Shown here: positions 1 to 8,636 of the stretch, piece after piece
Numbering within the stretch: position 1 is the stretch's first letter
How the letters are laid out: each line of letters opens with the position of its first letter
Assembly (NCBI RefSeq): GCF_025860405.1
Contig: NZ_CP063785.1
Span: 5,829,390-5,893,389 of the forward strand
DNA: 64,000 bases
From: Tolypothrix sp. PCC 7712
GTDB lineage: Bacteria; Cyanobacteriota; Cyanobacteriia; Cyanobacteriales; Nostocaceae
Direction of reading: 5' to 3'
Program-made: the position numbers and the translations under genes
Notes under the pieces: model-generated
Database searches by the model: none
Told to the model about the DNA's origin: nothing
What the model saw: only the letters and a program-made list of their open reading frames with translations

Positions 1-2
1 AT

Positions 3-2246
3 TTACGTACAGATCTTGAAATCAACTGGATTGCTTACCAGAACTATCAGTTTCTTCAAGGTTATTTCAACCAAGAAAATACAGTTAAAAAAGAGGTAAG
101 AAAAACAGTTGTTGAGTGTATTAATGCCAATCCTGGAGTAACCCTCAAAGAACTACTAGAATCAACAAATACCGATTGGGCAGATGATATCTATGCCTTG
201 ATTGGAACAAAGCAAATATATGTAGACCTGAAAGCAGTAGCTTTGAATGAGCCAGAAAAAGTTCATCTTTTCAGTAGCCAAGAAATGGCATCAACTTATG
301 ATCTAATCATTGCTCAAAAGACTTCTGCTCGTATCGCCAGTGGACAACGAATTGATGTGGCAATTGGTTCAACGCTGGTTTGGGATGGTAAAAGTTGGTG
401 TGTAATTCAAATCGGAGACACAAAGATTGCGCTTCAAAGCGAAAATGAACTGATTGGGTTAACTCATGCAAACTTTGATGCACTAATTGCACAAAAAGAA
501 ATCATTCATATTCAACCATTATCTGCAAAAACAACAGACATTTGGGAACAGATCAAATGCGCTAGTTCTGAGGATTTAGCAGTAGCTAATTACCGCTATA
601 AAGTTATTGAACCATATTTACATGGCAGTCCGCCAATTAATAGTTCTGTACCTGAGCGGACAGTTCGTAGCTGGAAATCCAAATATCATCAGGCTCTGAA
701 TAATTATGGCTGGGGCTATATTGGCTTACTACCCAATCGTGGCAAGAAAGGGAACAGGGTAGATCGCTTTTCACCCGATACTTGGGAGTTTATTGACCAA
801 ATTATTGAACAGCACTATGAGAACCTCAAACAGCGAGGAAAACTAGCAACTTACGGTATTCTGGTTAGAGAATGGGAAAAAGCTGGAAAAACAGACCCTT
901 GCCCTAGCCGGATCACTTTCTGTAAACGCATTAATCAACGAGAGAAAGTAGGACAAACTCGCCATAGGCAAGGGTCAAGAGCCGCTTACCAAAAGAGTCC
1001 TTTTTATCACGAATTAACGCTCTCCACCCCTATTCACGGGAGTCGGCCATTTGAAATCTGCCACATTGATCATACAGAATTAGATATCGAGTTAGTTTGT
1101 TCGCGCACTGGGCGCCCTTTAGGCCGACCTTGGGCAACTATTCTCATTGATGCTTTCTCACGTCGTATTTTCGCAATCTATTTAACATTTGACCCGCCAT
1201 CGTATCGTTCCTGCATGATGGTATTGCGAATTTGTGTGCAGAGATTTGGCCGCTTTCCAGAAACATTAGTAATGGATAATGGTGTAGAGTTTGGCAGTAT
1301 TTACTTTGAAACACTTCTAGCTGCCTTTAGTTGCACAAAAAAACAAAGACCATCTGCTAGTCCTAGATTTGGTTCACTCATTGAAAGATTTTTCGGCACA
1401 AGTAACACAGAATTTTTTTACAACCTTAAAGGCAATACTCAAATTACTAAACAAGTACGCTTGGTAAATAAAACAAATAACCCAAAAGTACAAGCTGTCT
1501 GGACATTGCCAGAATTATATGAATATTTTTGTAAATATGCTTATGTAATTTATGACAGTAGAGAGCATCCGGCACTGGGAATGTCTCCCAATGCTGCATT
1601 TACAAAAGGTGTGAATCAGAGTGGGATGCGCTATGGACAAAAAATTTTAGATGATGAAAACTTTAAAATTTTTACTTTGCCCTCAACTGCAAAGGGAAGT
1701 GCAAAAGTAATACCAAGACTCGGGATAAAAATTAATTATATCTATTATTGGTCAATTGATGATTCATTTCTTAACCCTGAAGTTGAAAGTACTCAAGTAC
1801 AAGTTAGATATGATCCATTTGATGTAGGAACTGCTTATGCGTATGTCAAAGGTAATTGGGTACGCTGTATATCTGAATATTATTCATCCTTACAAGGTCA
1901 TTCTGAAAAAGAAATTCGACTGATAAGTATTGAATTACGACAGCAAAAAAATCAGTATAATCAAAAAATAGCAATTAGAGCTAAAGAACTTGCACAGTAT
2001 TTAGAATCAGCAGAAGCTCAAGAAGTTTTACAGACACAAAGACTTCATGATTTAGCTGCAACTGATTTGCGAGACTTAATATATAAAAATGGTAGGAAAC
2101 AAACATCCTCTACTCTTACTCAGTGTCCAGTTGATAGTGATGAAGCTATTAGTACAGAAGAAGTATCACAAACACATCAATTAAATACTTCAGCAATAGA
2201 ATTAGGAAAAATTCAAGCTTACTCTCAAGAGGAGTTATGGCAGTAA
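3..2246 (+). CDS. tnsAB: TnsAB-type transposase (C-terminal TnsA part fused to TnsB), 5' end outside window
   Basis: Strand-transfer transposase of a Tn7-like element. The frame is open without a stop from base 3, so the start lies left of the window. The first roughly 90 codons resemble the C-terminal winged-helix part of TnsA-like proteins (NPGVTLKELL, ADDIYALIGT, QIYVDLKAVALNEPEKV). They run without a break into a TnsB body with an rve/DDE core: the codons for Asp at 1068, Asp at 1275 and Glu at 1383 (CHIDH, MDNGVEF, LIERFFG) give the usual D-x35-E spacing. A TTG at 198 could be read as a start but would cut the TnsA-like domain, so I read a fusion. The TnsA catalytic part, if present, is upstream and not visible. 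The 3' end overlaps tnsC by 10 bp. Fusions of this kind are known from type I-B CRISPR-associated transposons and other Tn7-like elements; no cas gene lies downstream. Confidence 0.88.
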   Translation, partial: LRTDLEINWIAYQNYQFLQGYFNQENTVKKEVRKTVVECINANPGVTLKELLESTNTDWADDIYALIGTKQIYVDLKAVALNEPEKVHLFSSQEMASTYDLIIAQKTSARIASGQRIDVAIGSTLVWDGKSWCVIQIGDTKIALQSENELIGLTHANFDALIAQKEIIHIQPLSAKTTDIWEQIKCASSEDLAVANYRYKVIEPYLHGSPPINSSVPERTVRSWKSKYHQALNNYGWGYIGLLPNRGKKGNRVDRFSPDTWEFIDQIIEQHYENLKQRGKLATYGILVREWEKAGKTDPCPSRITFCKRINQREKVGQTRHRQGSRAAYQKSPFYHELTLSTPIHGSRPFEICHIDHTELDIELVCSRTGRPLGRPWATILIDAFSRRIFAIYLTFDPPSYRSCMMVLRICVQRFGRFPETLVMDNGVEFGSIYFETLLAAFSCTKKQRPSASPRFGSLIERFFGTSNTEFFYNLKGNTQITKQVRLVNKTNNPKVQAVWTLPELYEYFCKYAYVIYDSREHPALGMSPNAAFTKGVNQSGMRYGQKILDDENFKIFTLPSTAKGSAKVIPRLGIKINYIYYWSIDDSFLNPEVESTQVQVRYDPFDVGTAYAYVKGNWVRCISEYYSSLQGHSEKEIRLISIELRQQKNQYNQKIAIRAKELAQYLESAEAQEVLQTQRLHDLAATDLRDLIYKNGRKQTSSTLTQCPVDSDEAISTEEVSQTHQLNTSAIELGKIQAYSQEELWQ

Positions 2247-3364
2247 AACATAACCGTCCATTTCCACAAGAACTCCTGAAACAATCATTAACCGAACGGT
2301 TGAACTATTTTCAAGGAATTACAATTGGACACTTACGATTAAAACAAGCTTTAGAGACTTTATTGCTCAACCTTCAACAACCAACAGATATTTGTGTTTT
2401 CTTTGTTGTTGGCCCAGCAGGAGTAGGTAAGACCACTTTACGACTAAGGGCTGAAAAACTGTTGATGGAAGGTGCATTAGCATCTATGAAAAATCATATT
2501 TATCAAATTCCAGTTGCAGGTATTGAGGCAATTGCTAATGAAGGAGGAAAATTTAATTATAAAGATTACTACCTCCGCGTTTTAGAATGTTTAGAAAAAA
2601 TTTCTTTTGATTCAATTGCTACAAATAGTTCATTAAATTATCAAAATTATTCAGGGTTTCTTTCTACTACATACTTTGCTTCTAAAAGTTCCGATACGGT
2701 GCGTCGTGCTTTAGAAAAATCTATGCGGCACCATAAATTAACAGCATTGATGATAGACGAAGCCCAACATTTGCTGATGGTTGCTGGGGGAAAGCAAATG
2801 TTACATCAGATGAATTGGATAAAATCTCTTGCCAACATCACTGGTGTTGTACATATTTTATTTGGTACTTATGATTTACTTAACTGTTGTCACCTCAGTG
2901 GTCAAGTTAGCCGACGCAGCGATGATATACATTTACCTCGTTACTCAACAGATAACAAAGAAGATATAGCTGAGTTTATGCGGATTATCAGAACATTTCA
3001 GGCGCATTTACCTTTGCTTGAAGAGCCCTGCTTGGTAGAACAATATGAATATCTGTTGGATTATTCATCTGGTAGTGTTGGTCTTCTTAAAACTTGGTTA
3101 ACAAAAGCTTTACGAAATGCTTTGGCAGAGAATGCAACAACCCTCAACATAAAGTATATTCAACAAAATGAATACTCAAAAGCACGGCGGCAGCAAATAG
3201 AACAGGAAGCACAAGCTGGAGAGAAGCGATGGCGCAACGATGTTGCTCCCGTAGCACTTAGTTTGACCAATGAAGATGTGAAGCAACCATCTCAAGCGAA
3301 AGGTCGTGTGGGAAAACGTCAGGCTAAAAGAGATACCGTAGGAATTAATCTTGATGTCAGTTAA
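2237..3364 (+). CDS. tnsC: TnsC-like AAA+ ATPase, transposition regulator
   Basis: ATP-dependent adaptor linking target recognition (TniQ/TnsD) to the transposase in Tn7-like elements. The 375-residue protein has a Walker A motif GPAGVGKT at residues 59-66, a Walker B LMIDEAQH near residue 175, and a basic C-terminal tail (KRQAKR), which in Tn7 TnsC mediates contacts with the transposase. It is shorter than Tn7 TnsC (about 555) and longer than the V-K type (about 275). Start and stop overlap the flanking genes (10 bp with tnsAB, 11 bp with tniQ), indicating one translationally coupled operon. Confidence 0.9.
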   Translation: MAVKHNRPFPQELLKQSLTERLNYFQGITIGHLRLKQALETLLLNLQQPTDICVFFVVGPAGVGKTTLRLRAEKLLMEGALASMKNHIYQIPVAGIEAIANEGGKFNYKDYYLRVLECLEKISFDSIATNSSLNYQNYSGFLSTTYFASKSSDTVRRALEKSMRHHKLTALMIDEAQHLLMVAGGKQMLHQMNWIKSLANITGVVHILFGTYDLLNCCHLSGQVSRRSDDIHLPRYSTDNKEDIAEFMRIIRTFQAHLPLLEEPCLVEQYEYLLDYSSGSVGLLKTWLTKALRNALAENATTLNIKYIQQNEYSKARRQQIEQEAQAGEKRWRNDVAPVALSLTNEDVKQPSQAKGRVGKRQAKRDTVGINLDVS

Positions 3365-4172
3365 TTATTATACCGAAGATGAGTTTTGGGCTCTAGAAAA
3401 ACCAACAATTCCAGAACGCTCTCAATTATTCCCACTCGAACCAATCGGTGTCGGTACGCTCTATGTCGAAAGCTTGAGTGGATATATTGCTCGCCTTGCC
3501 GACTGTCACACGATAACTACCGGAGAACTAGTTTTATCAAAAGTTATTCCATTGATGAGGCATAAAAGAAGCAGTGTTAGTTCTATAAACATCATTAATC
3601 ATTTATTTAGAGATCAAGATTTTTTCACCTCTACCAACGAAAAAAGAATTGACATTGCTACCACTCTAATTCAAGCTCTAAAAGAATTGACCTGGCGTCA
3701 AGATTTATCTTGTTTATGGCCATTAAAATGGGCCAGCATTTTTTTCGAGTTTAGCATTTTGCGTTTGCATCAAGCTTGGTGTCCCGTATGTTATGACCAC
3801 TGGTTTGTCAACAATCGAGTCATCTACAATCCACTGTTATGGTTAGTTAACACAATTGAGGAATGCCCTGAGCATGACCATCAGCCCTTGATTGAGGAAT
3901 GCCCTCACTGTCACGAAAAATTTCCACCATTATCCAGGTATTCTCGTCCAGGGTATTGCTCAATCTGTCATCTGTGGTTAGGTAGCCAGAAACTCAACCA
4001 ACTAGCCAATGAACAAACTCACAGCGTTGATTTTTGGCGACAGCTTTTGATTACTCCTATGCACTCTCATCAAAGCAACAAGCTTGTCTGGCAGTGTATG
4101 TGGTTTGATGATGTCGATGATTTGGCTGCCAATACGCCCTCTGATTTCCTGCCACCCATAAATGAGAACTAA
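3354..4172 (+). CDS. tniQ: TniQ/TnsD-family target-selection protein
   Basis: Target-site recognition protein of the Tn7-like element. The 272-residue product has the N-terminal TniQ signature (ESLSGYIARLADCH) and a zinc-finger cluster: CPVC near residue 142, ECPEH near 170, CPHC near 184 and CSIC near 203. ATG at 3354 is preferred over the adjacent TTG at 3351. It is shorter than site-specific TnsD proteins (about 500 residues), so either it is a short TniQ that needs a partner or its C-terminal DNA-binding half is lost; the reading frame stops just before unrelated CHAT-gene sequence. No Cas12k, Cascade or CRISPR array lies between here and 13 kb, so a CRISPR-guided role is not supported by this window. 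Confidence 0.85.
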   Translation: MSVNYYTEDEFWALEKPTIPERSQLFPLEPIGVGTLYVESLSGYIARLADCHTITTGELVLSKVIPLMRHKRSSVSSINIINHLFRDQDFFTSTNEKRIDIATTLIQALKELTWRQDLSCLWPLKWASIFFEFSILRLHQAWCPVCYDHWFVNNRVIYNPLLWLVNTIEECPEHDHQPLIEECPHCHEKFPPLSRYSRPGYCSICHLWLGSQKLNQLANEQTHSVDFWRQLLITPMHSHQSNKLVWQCMWFDDVDDLAANTPSDFLPPINEN

Positions 4173-4182
4173 TTTTCCATCC

Positions 4183-4984
4183 TTACCTGCTCCGGGGTTT
4201 GAAACCATAAACCTGCCGCTCCGGCAAACTTATGGTTACAGTCACAAGATCGGGTAGGCGATCGCGCCATGCGGTTTGTCCTATTTCTTCGCTGTCCTTA
4301 CCCTCACGATAGTCAGCATATTCTTTGTTCCAGTTTTGTACCAAATCTGCAAATTCGCGGTGTTGTTTGACTGTTGTTGGCAATTTTCCGTCTGATGCTT
4401 GGTTCTCCTCCCGTGAGTTGATTGCAGATATGTGAGAGGAAAGAACGATGGGTGATGGTGCGTTGTGTTTGAGGATAAAGGTATTGAGCGCATTTGGGCT
4501 AATATGCCAGTCAGCGATCGCAGTTGTGGGATTGAGTAACTTTTGTATTTCCGAGTAGGTAGGGGAGGACTCATCACCCAAGGAGTATAAAAGCCAACTT
4601 AAACAAGCATTTTTGCCTTTTTCTGCCAGTTCCAAGGCTGCACACCAATTTCCCGATTGGATAGCTAAGTCAACGGTTAATTGTTGAAAACCAGCAAATC
4701 GTAAGGCTAATTGTTGTTTTCTGGCTGGACTGGGGGTATTTTCCAGCAGGTTTTGGAGGATATCTGTAGCCCGTCGTTGCAGTTCTTCTGCTTCGGATGT
4801 TTGTCCCAACGCAGACAAACAGCGAATCAAATCTTGGAGAAGTTCTAAATGGGCTTCGGGAAATTGGGTGAGGGTTTGTAGAGCATTTTGGTAGCTGCGA
4901 AAAGCCTTCCGCCAATGGGGATAGGGATTTTCATCCTTGCGTCCGTATGTGTAATGGGCGTTTCCTATAGCTTGGTGTAATTTC
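4183..4984 (-). pseudogene. TPR/CHAT-domain protein, internal fragment
   Basis: The minus-strand frame is open from about 4984 to 4183 and encodes a piece of a large cyanobacterial TPR-CHAT protein: a TPR-like stretch (HWRKAFRSYQNALQTL, HLELLQDLIRCLSALGQ), then ARKQQLALRFAGFQQL and the helical region before a CHAT peptidase-like domain (LAEKGKNACLSWLLY). An in-frame TAG lies just upstream and no start is visible. The C-terminus changes to an unrelated tail after RDRLPDLV. Both the N-terminal repeats and the CHAT catalytic domain are missing, so this is a remnant cut at both ends. Confidence 0.75.
4203..4237. terminator. 35-bp hairpin after tniQ
   Basis: AACCATAA (4203-4210) is perfectly complementary to TTATGGTT (4230-4237), with an inner TGCCG/CGGCA stem and a CTC loop. 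It sits 30 bp after the tniQ stop, where the opposite-strand CHAT fragment also ends, so it could end transcription from both sides. There is no U-tract on either strand. It could instead mark a deletion or transposon junction. Confidence 0.5.
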
Positions 4985-5240
4985 CCCTAGGGGAAACGCA
5001 TCTTATTTCCTAATAAAAACTAAGAGAGATTTCAAAATGACATAGATAATTGTAAAAATTCCGGAAATGATAAATAAAATGAATCAATAGTTTCGGAAAA
5101 ATATGAATTAGCTTATCTGAAGCTGAATAATTATTTATTAATACTAAAACAACTCAAAATTCAAGTTTATAAAGGTATGTTTATTTGGAAAATAATGAGA
5201 TTTATCCTAAAGATTTAAATTCAATTTCTGATAGATTAGT
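4985..5240. other. AT-rich spacer, no gene seen
   Basis: The stretch is A+T-rich with no supported frame on either strand. CCCTAGGGG near 4984 is a short palindrome at the junction with the CHAT fragment. It separates two decayed genes and looks like degenerate sequence. Confidence 0.4.
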
Positions 5241-5649
5241 TTATGCTAATGCTAAAACTCTTAATAAATAATTGTTATCCAACCCAGCGAGAAACTGTTT
5301 ATTTTTTATTCCCCGTTTGACACGCTTCTCTTGACCTAAAAGATTGACTGCAATATGTCTAAGAATTGCAAAATTCTGTGGAGCATTATCTTTTCTAATC
5401 CGACAGTCATCTTCTCTCAAAGCAACATCCAAGATCCAATGCAATGAATTCTCAATTCCCCAATGACTGCGAATAGAACTACCAACAACCATAAGTTTCT
5501 ATTGCTACCCAACCATCTGCTCCACAAATCACCGCACATACAGCAATGGTCATAATATCGATTAACTTGTGTCTTTTGGTACGATCTATGCGTGGATCTT
5601 CTATTACACTGAAGTGGTCAGCAATTGTGATTTTGGGCTTAAGCTTCAT
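5241..5649 (-). pseudogene. ISAs1-family transposase, internally deleted
   Basis: Reading the minus strand from ATG at 5649 gives a typical ISAs1 N-terminus (DHFSVIEDPRIDRTKRHK, IMTIAVCAVICGADGWVAI) that stops after about 60 codons. In another frame at 5492 it is followed by the family C-terminus (RSHWGIENSLHWILDVA, EDDCRIRKDNAPQNFAILR). The middle, with most of the catalytic core, is gone: about 140 codons remain of a usual 350-380. The two halves join near 5495 out of frame. It is not functional. Confidence 0.85.
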
Positions 5650-5846
5650 TCCACTATCATCTGGTTCTTTTTGTTTAACGCAATATTGAATTTACTACAA
5701 AAACGAACCCGTATTGCTTGGCAGCTGTCGGCTGCCACAAACCCCCCCTACAACGATTATCATTCTTATTCAGTTTCATGCTTAATTCTCTGAAAGTACT
5801 GTGTGGTGCAGTGTAGGGGAATCCCACTTTGATTATCGATTTTTAA
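5650..5846. other. Spacer between ISAs1 relic and pglX remnant
   Basis: No supported gene. The sequence around 5720-5760 (CAGCTGTCGGCTG, a CCCCCCC run) looks like degraded insertion-element end sequence. An in-frame TAA at 5844 closes the pglX frame at its 5' side. Confidence 0.35.
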
Positions 5847-6527
5847 TATTTAGATGCGTTCGCCCTAACATACACTGCAGATATCGATGCCATCATCCCC
5901 ATCACCGACAGAGCATACTTTGACGACGATATAGTCACCCGTTTCGTTGAATTTATCCGCATCGCATACAGTCCCGAAACCCTCACCGAAAACCTCGAAT
6001 TTATCGCCAACGCACTCACATTAAAAAACGACGAAACACCCCTAGAACGCATTCGTCGCTACTTCCTCCAAGACTTTATTTCCGACCACATTCAAACCTA
6101 CAAAAAACGCCCTATCTATTGGCTATTTACAAGCGGCAAAAAACGCGCTTTTGGAGCTTTTATATATTTGCACAGATACAACGAAGACACCCTCGCCCGC
6201 ATCCGCACCGATTATGTTTTGGAACTACAAGTAAAAATAGATGGCGAAATTGCCCGTACCCAGCAACAATTGGAAACTGCATCCTCCACCGTTGCCAAAA
6301 AAACAGCTACAAAACGCTTGAAAGAACTACAAGAACAACAATTAGAATTACGAGATTATCAAGCCAAACTGCAACATTTAGCCGATGCCAGAATAAAATT
6401 AGATTTAGATGATGGAGTTGCTTATAACTACACCCAATTCAAAGGTTTAGTATATGAAGGTGCAGATTTAAAAATGGCAGATTTAGAAAAAGCATCCCAA
6501 TGGAAAAGGGATTTGTTAAGAGGTTAA
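5847..6527 (+). pseudogene. pglX: BREX type 1 adenine methyltransferase PglX, C-terminal fragment
   Basis: PglX is the site-specific adenine methyltransferase of BREX phage-defence systems. Only the last roughly 225 codons of a usually 1,100-1,250-residue protein survive. The reading begins after TAA at 5844 and carries the conserved C-terminus: ITDRAYFDDDIVTRFVEF, ERIRRYFLQDFISDHIQTYK, KRPIYWLF(T)SGK, LHRYNEDTLARIRTDYV, the coiled coil around QQLETASSTVAKK, and ADARIKLDLDDGVAYNY. The methyltransferase domain is missing. The next BREX genes in the expected order, pglZ and brxL, lie downstream and are also broken. Confidence 0.87.
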
Positions 6528-6627
6528 GCGCTTAATTTGTGTACAATAAGCAGGCAGGATGCCTGCACCACAATAATTTAAGATTTTTATTTATACAGTT
6601 TAACTGCGGATTAGCTGAAAACAGAAT

Positions 6628-6888
6628 TCATAATTGATTAAACCAAGCATCCAAATCAGCCATACTGGTAAAATCAAGCAATGCTTCTCCCAGATTTTCC
6701 AACTGTTCGAGGGAGAGAGCTTCAACTTGTTGACTTACATCTTGCGGTAATTCTCCTACCCTTCTAGCTAATAAACGCAGAACAAGGGATTTTTCTCCTT
6801 CCTCTCGTCCCTCTTCCTTGATTTCCCGATAAACCCGTGTTTCTCTAAGCGTAATTCCTAACATTTCTTCTACCTCCCGTTGGCTTTT
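6628..6888 (-). pseudogene. Rpn/PD-(D/E)XK-family protein, C-terminal fragment
   Basis: It encodes only the C-terminal part seen in the two following genes (KSQREVEEMLGITLRE, EEGREEGEKSLVLRLLARR, LEQLENLGEALLDF). The nuclease core is absent. It ends exactly where the stop codon of the next copy begins, so it is best explained as the leftover of a tandem duplication. One EEGR unit is present in the linker. Confidence 0.75.
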
Positions 6889-7767
6889 TTAAGCTTTAAG
6901 TGCTGCCAACCAAGCATCCAAATCAGCCATACTGGTAAAATCAAGCAATGCTTCCCCTAGATTTTCCAACTGTTCGAGGGAGAGAGATTCAACTTGTTGA
7001 CGGACATCTTGCGGTAATTCCCCCACCCTTCTAGCTAATAAACGCAGAACAAGGGATTTCTCTCCTTCTTCTCGTCCTTCTTCTCTTCCTTCCTCCCGTC
7101 CTTCCTCTCGTCCCTCTTCCTTGATTTCCCGATAAACCCGTGTTTCTCTGAGCGTAATTCCTAACATTTCTTCTACCTCCCGTTGGCTTTTATTTTCAAA
7201 CTTGTACACCATGATTGTCGTCAGTAACTCTATTATGGCGCGATTTTCTGGCTGCGGTGCTTCCTGTTGACTTCTGGTAAGCAAATACCTGGCTTCTTCG
7301 GTTGCTTGCTCATCTTCAATTGTAGTCAACACCATCAATGCTACCCACAAGGGTAAAGAGCGAATATCCCCCAACTCATCCAAATATATGCGATTTACCT
7401 GGGGGCTGTTAAGCTGACTGAGATAAGGACGAATATCACTTTGCTCAAGATTACGGGATGGATAAATTATCACTATTTGCAGATTACTAAATCTATCCCG
7501 ATTACGGTAGAAATATAACCAAGATTCGGCAAAAACCCTTTCATAGAGTCTTTCATCCTTTTGAAACTGTACCTCGCAGAAATAGACTACACCGGGATTT
7601 GAACTTTCGGGAGGTAAAAATACACCATCGATTTCAAACTTTGGTTCTTTAACTGCTACCGAATCGAATCGATATTCACCTGCATTAGCTGGTGGATTAG
7701 TCAATAGCTCAAATAGTAAAGTTGGCGATTGTTGAAATAGTTTATAGAAAATTGAGTCTCGACGCAT
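6889..7767 (-). CDS. Rpn-family (DUF2887-like) PD-(D/E)XK nuclease-type protein
   Basis: A 292-residue member of the recombination-promoting nuclease/transposase-like family that is multicopy in cyanobacteria. The N-terminal half holds the PD-(D/E)XK-like core (RFDSVAVKEPKFEIDGVFLP, then VVYFCEVQFQ), followed by the conserved YLDELGDIRSLPLWVALM region. The C-terminus carries an EEGR repeat run of four units and the LEQLENLGEALLDF tail. ATG at 7767 starts MRRDSIFYKLFQQSP, shared with its neighbour. It lies antisense inside a BREX remnant. The biological role of the family in cyanobacteria is unclear; E. coli Rpn proteins are DNA endonucleases. Confidence 0.8.
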   Translation of the reverse strand: MRRDSIFYKLFQQSPTLLFELLTNPPANAGEYRFDSVAVKEPKFEIDGVFLPPESSNPGVVYFCEVQFQKDERLYERVFAESWLYFYRNRDRFSNLQIVIIYPSRNLEQSDIRPYLSQLNSPQVNRIYLDELGDIRSLPLWVALMVLTTIEDEQATEEARYLLTRSQQEAPQPENRAIIELLTTIMVYKFENKSQREVEEMLGITLRETRVYREIKEEGREEGREEGREEGREEGEKSLVLRLLARRVGELPQDVRQQVESLSLEQLENLGEALLDFTSMADLDAWLAALKA

Positions 7768-7802
7768 GAAGGATTTTATCGGAAGATTGCACCTTCTCGA
7801 TT

Positions 7803-8633
7803 TTAAGCTTTAAGTGCTGCCAACCAAGCCTGCAAATCAGCCATACTGGTAAAATCAAGCAATGCTTCCCCCAGATTTTCCAACTGTTCGAGGGAGAGAG
7901 ATTCAACTTGTTGACTCACTTCTTGGGGTAATTCTCCTACCCTTTTGGCTAATTGACGTAAAACCAGGGATTTTTCCCCTTCTTCCTTGATTTCCCGATA
8001 AACCCGTGTTTCTCTAAGTGTAATTCCCAGCATCTCTTCTACCTCTCGTTGGCTTTTATTTTCAAACTTGTACACCATGATTGTTGTCAATAACTCTATT
8101 ATGGTGCGATTTTCTGGCTGAGGTGCTTCCTGCTGACTCCTGGTAAGCAAATACCTGGCTTCTTCCGTTGCTTGCTCATCTTCAATTGTAGTCAACACCA
8201 TCAACGCTACCCATACGGGTAAAGAGCGAATATCACCCAATTCATCCAAATATATGCGAGTTACTTGCTCTCCATTGAGTAAACTACGATAGGGATGAAT
8301 TTCGGCTTGTTCGGTGCTGCGAGATGGATAAATTATCACCATCTGTAAATCACTAAATCTGTTACGGTTGCGATAGAAATATAAATGGGATTCTGCAAAT
8401 ACCCGCTCATAAAGCTTTTCATCGAGTTGAAACTGTACTTCGCAGAAGTAAACAACCCCAGGATTTTGACTTTCTGGAGGTAAAAATACCCCATCGATTT
8501 CAAATTTTGGTTCTTTGACAGCTACCGAATCGAATCTATATTCACCTGCATTCGCTGGCGGATTTGTCAATAGTTCAAACAGTAAACTTGGCGATTGTTG
8601 AAAAAGTTTATAGAAAATCGTATCTCGACGCAT
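7803..8633 (-). CDS. Rpn-family (DUF2887-like) PD-(D/E)XK nuclease-type protein, second copy
   Basis: A 276-residue close paralog of the adjacent gene, with the same order: MRRDTIFYKLFQQSP start, EPKFEIDGVFLP and YFCEVQFQ core motifs, REVEEMLGITLRETRVY and the LENLGEALLDF tail. It has no extra EEGR unit. I chose ATG at 8633 because it matches the paralog start; an upstream in-frame extension to 8699 would read antisense through pglZ sequence. The start codon abuts the first recognisable pglZ codons on the other strand, so the insertion or recombination junction lies here. Confidence 0.8.
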   Translation of the reverse strand: MRRDTIFYKLFQQSPSLLFELLTNPPANAGEYRFDSVAVKEPKFEIDGVFLPPESQNPGVVYFCEVQFQLDEKLYERVFAESHLYFYRNRNRFSDLQMVIIYPSRSTEQAEIHPYRSLLNGEQVTRIYLDELGDIRSLPVWVALMVLTTIEDEQATEEARYLLTRSQQEAPQPENRTIIELLTTIMVYKFENKSQREVEEMLGITLRETRVYREIKEEGEKSLVLRQLAKRVGELPQEVSQQVESLSLEQLENLGEALLDFTSMADLQAWLAALKA

Positions 8634-8636
8634 GGA

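Noticed and set aside
4002..4208. Minus-strand frame with a GAGKDGKL Walker-like string
   Set aside because: It is a shadow of tniQ; the motif is chance and there is no surrounding ATPase sequence.
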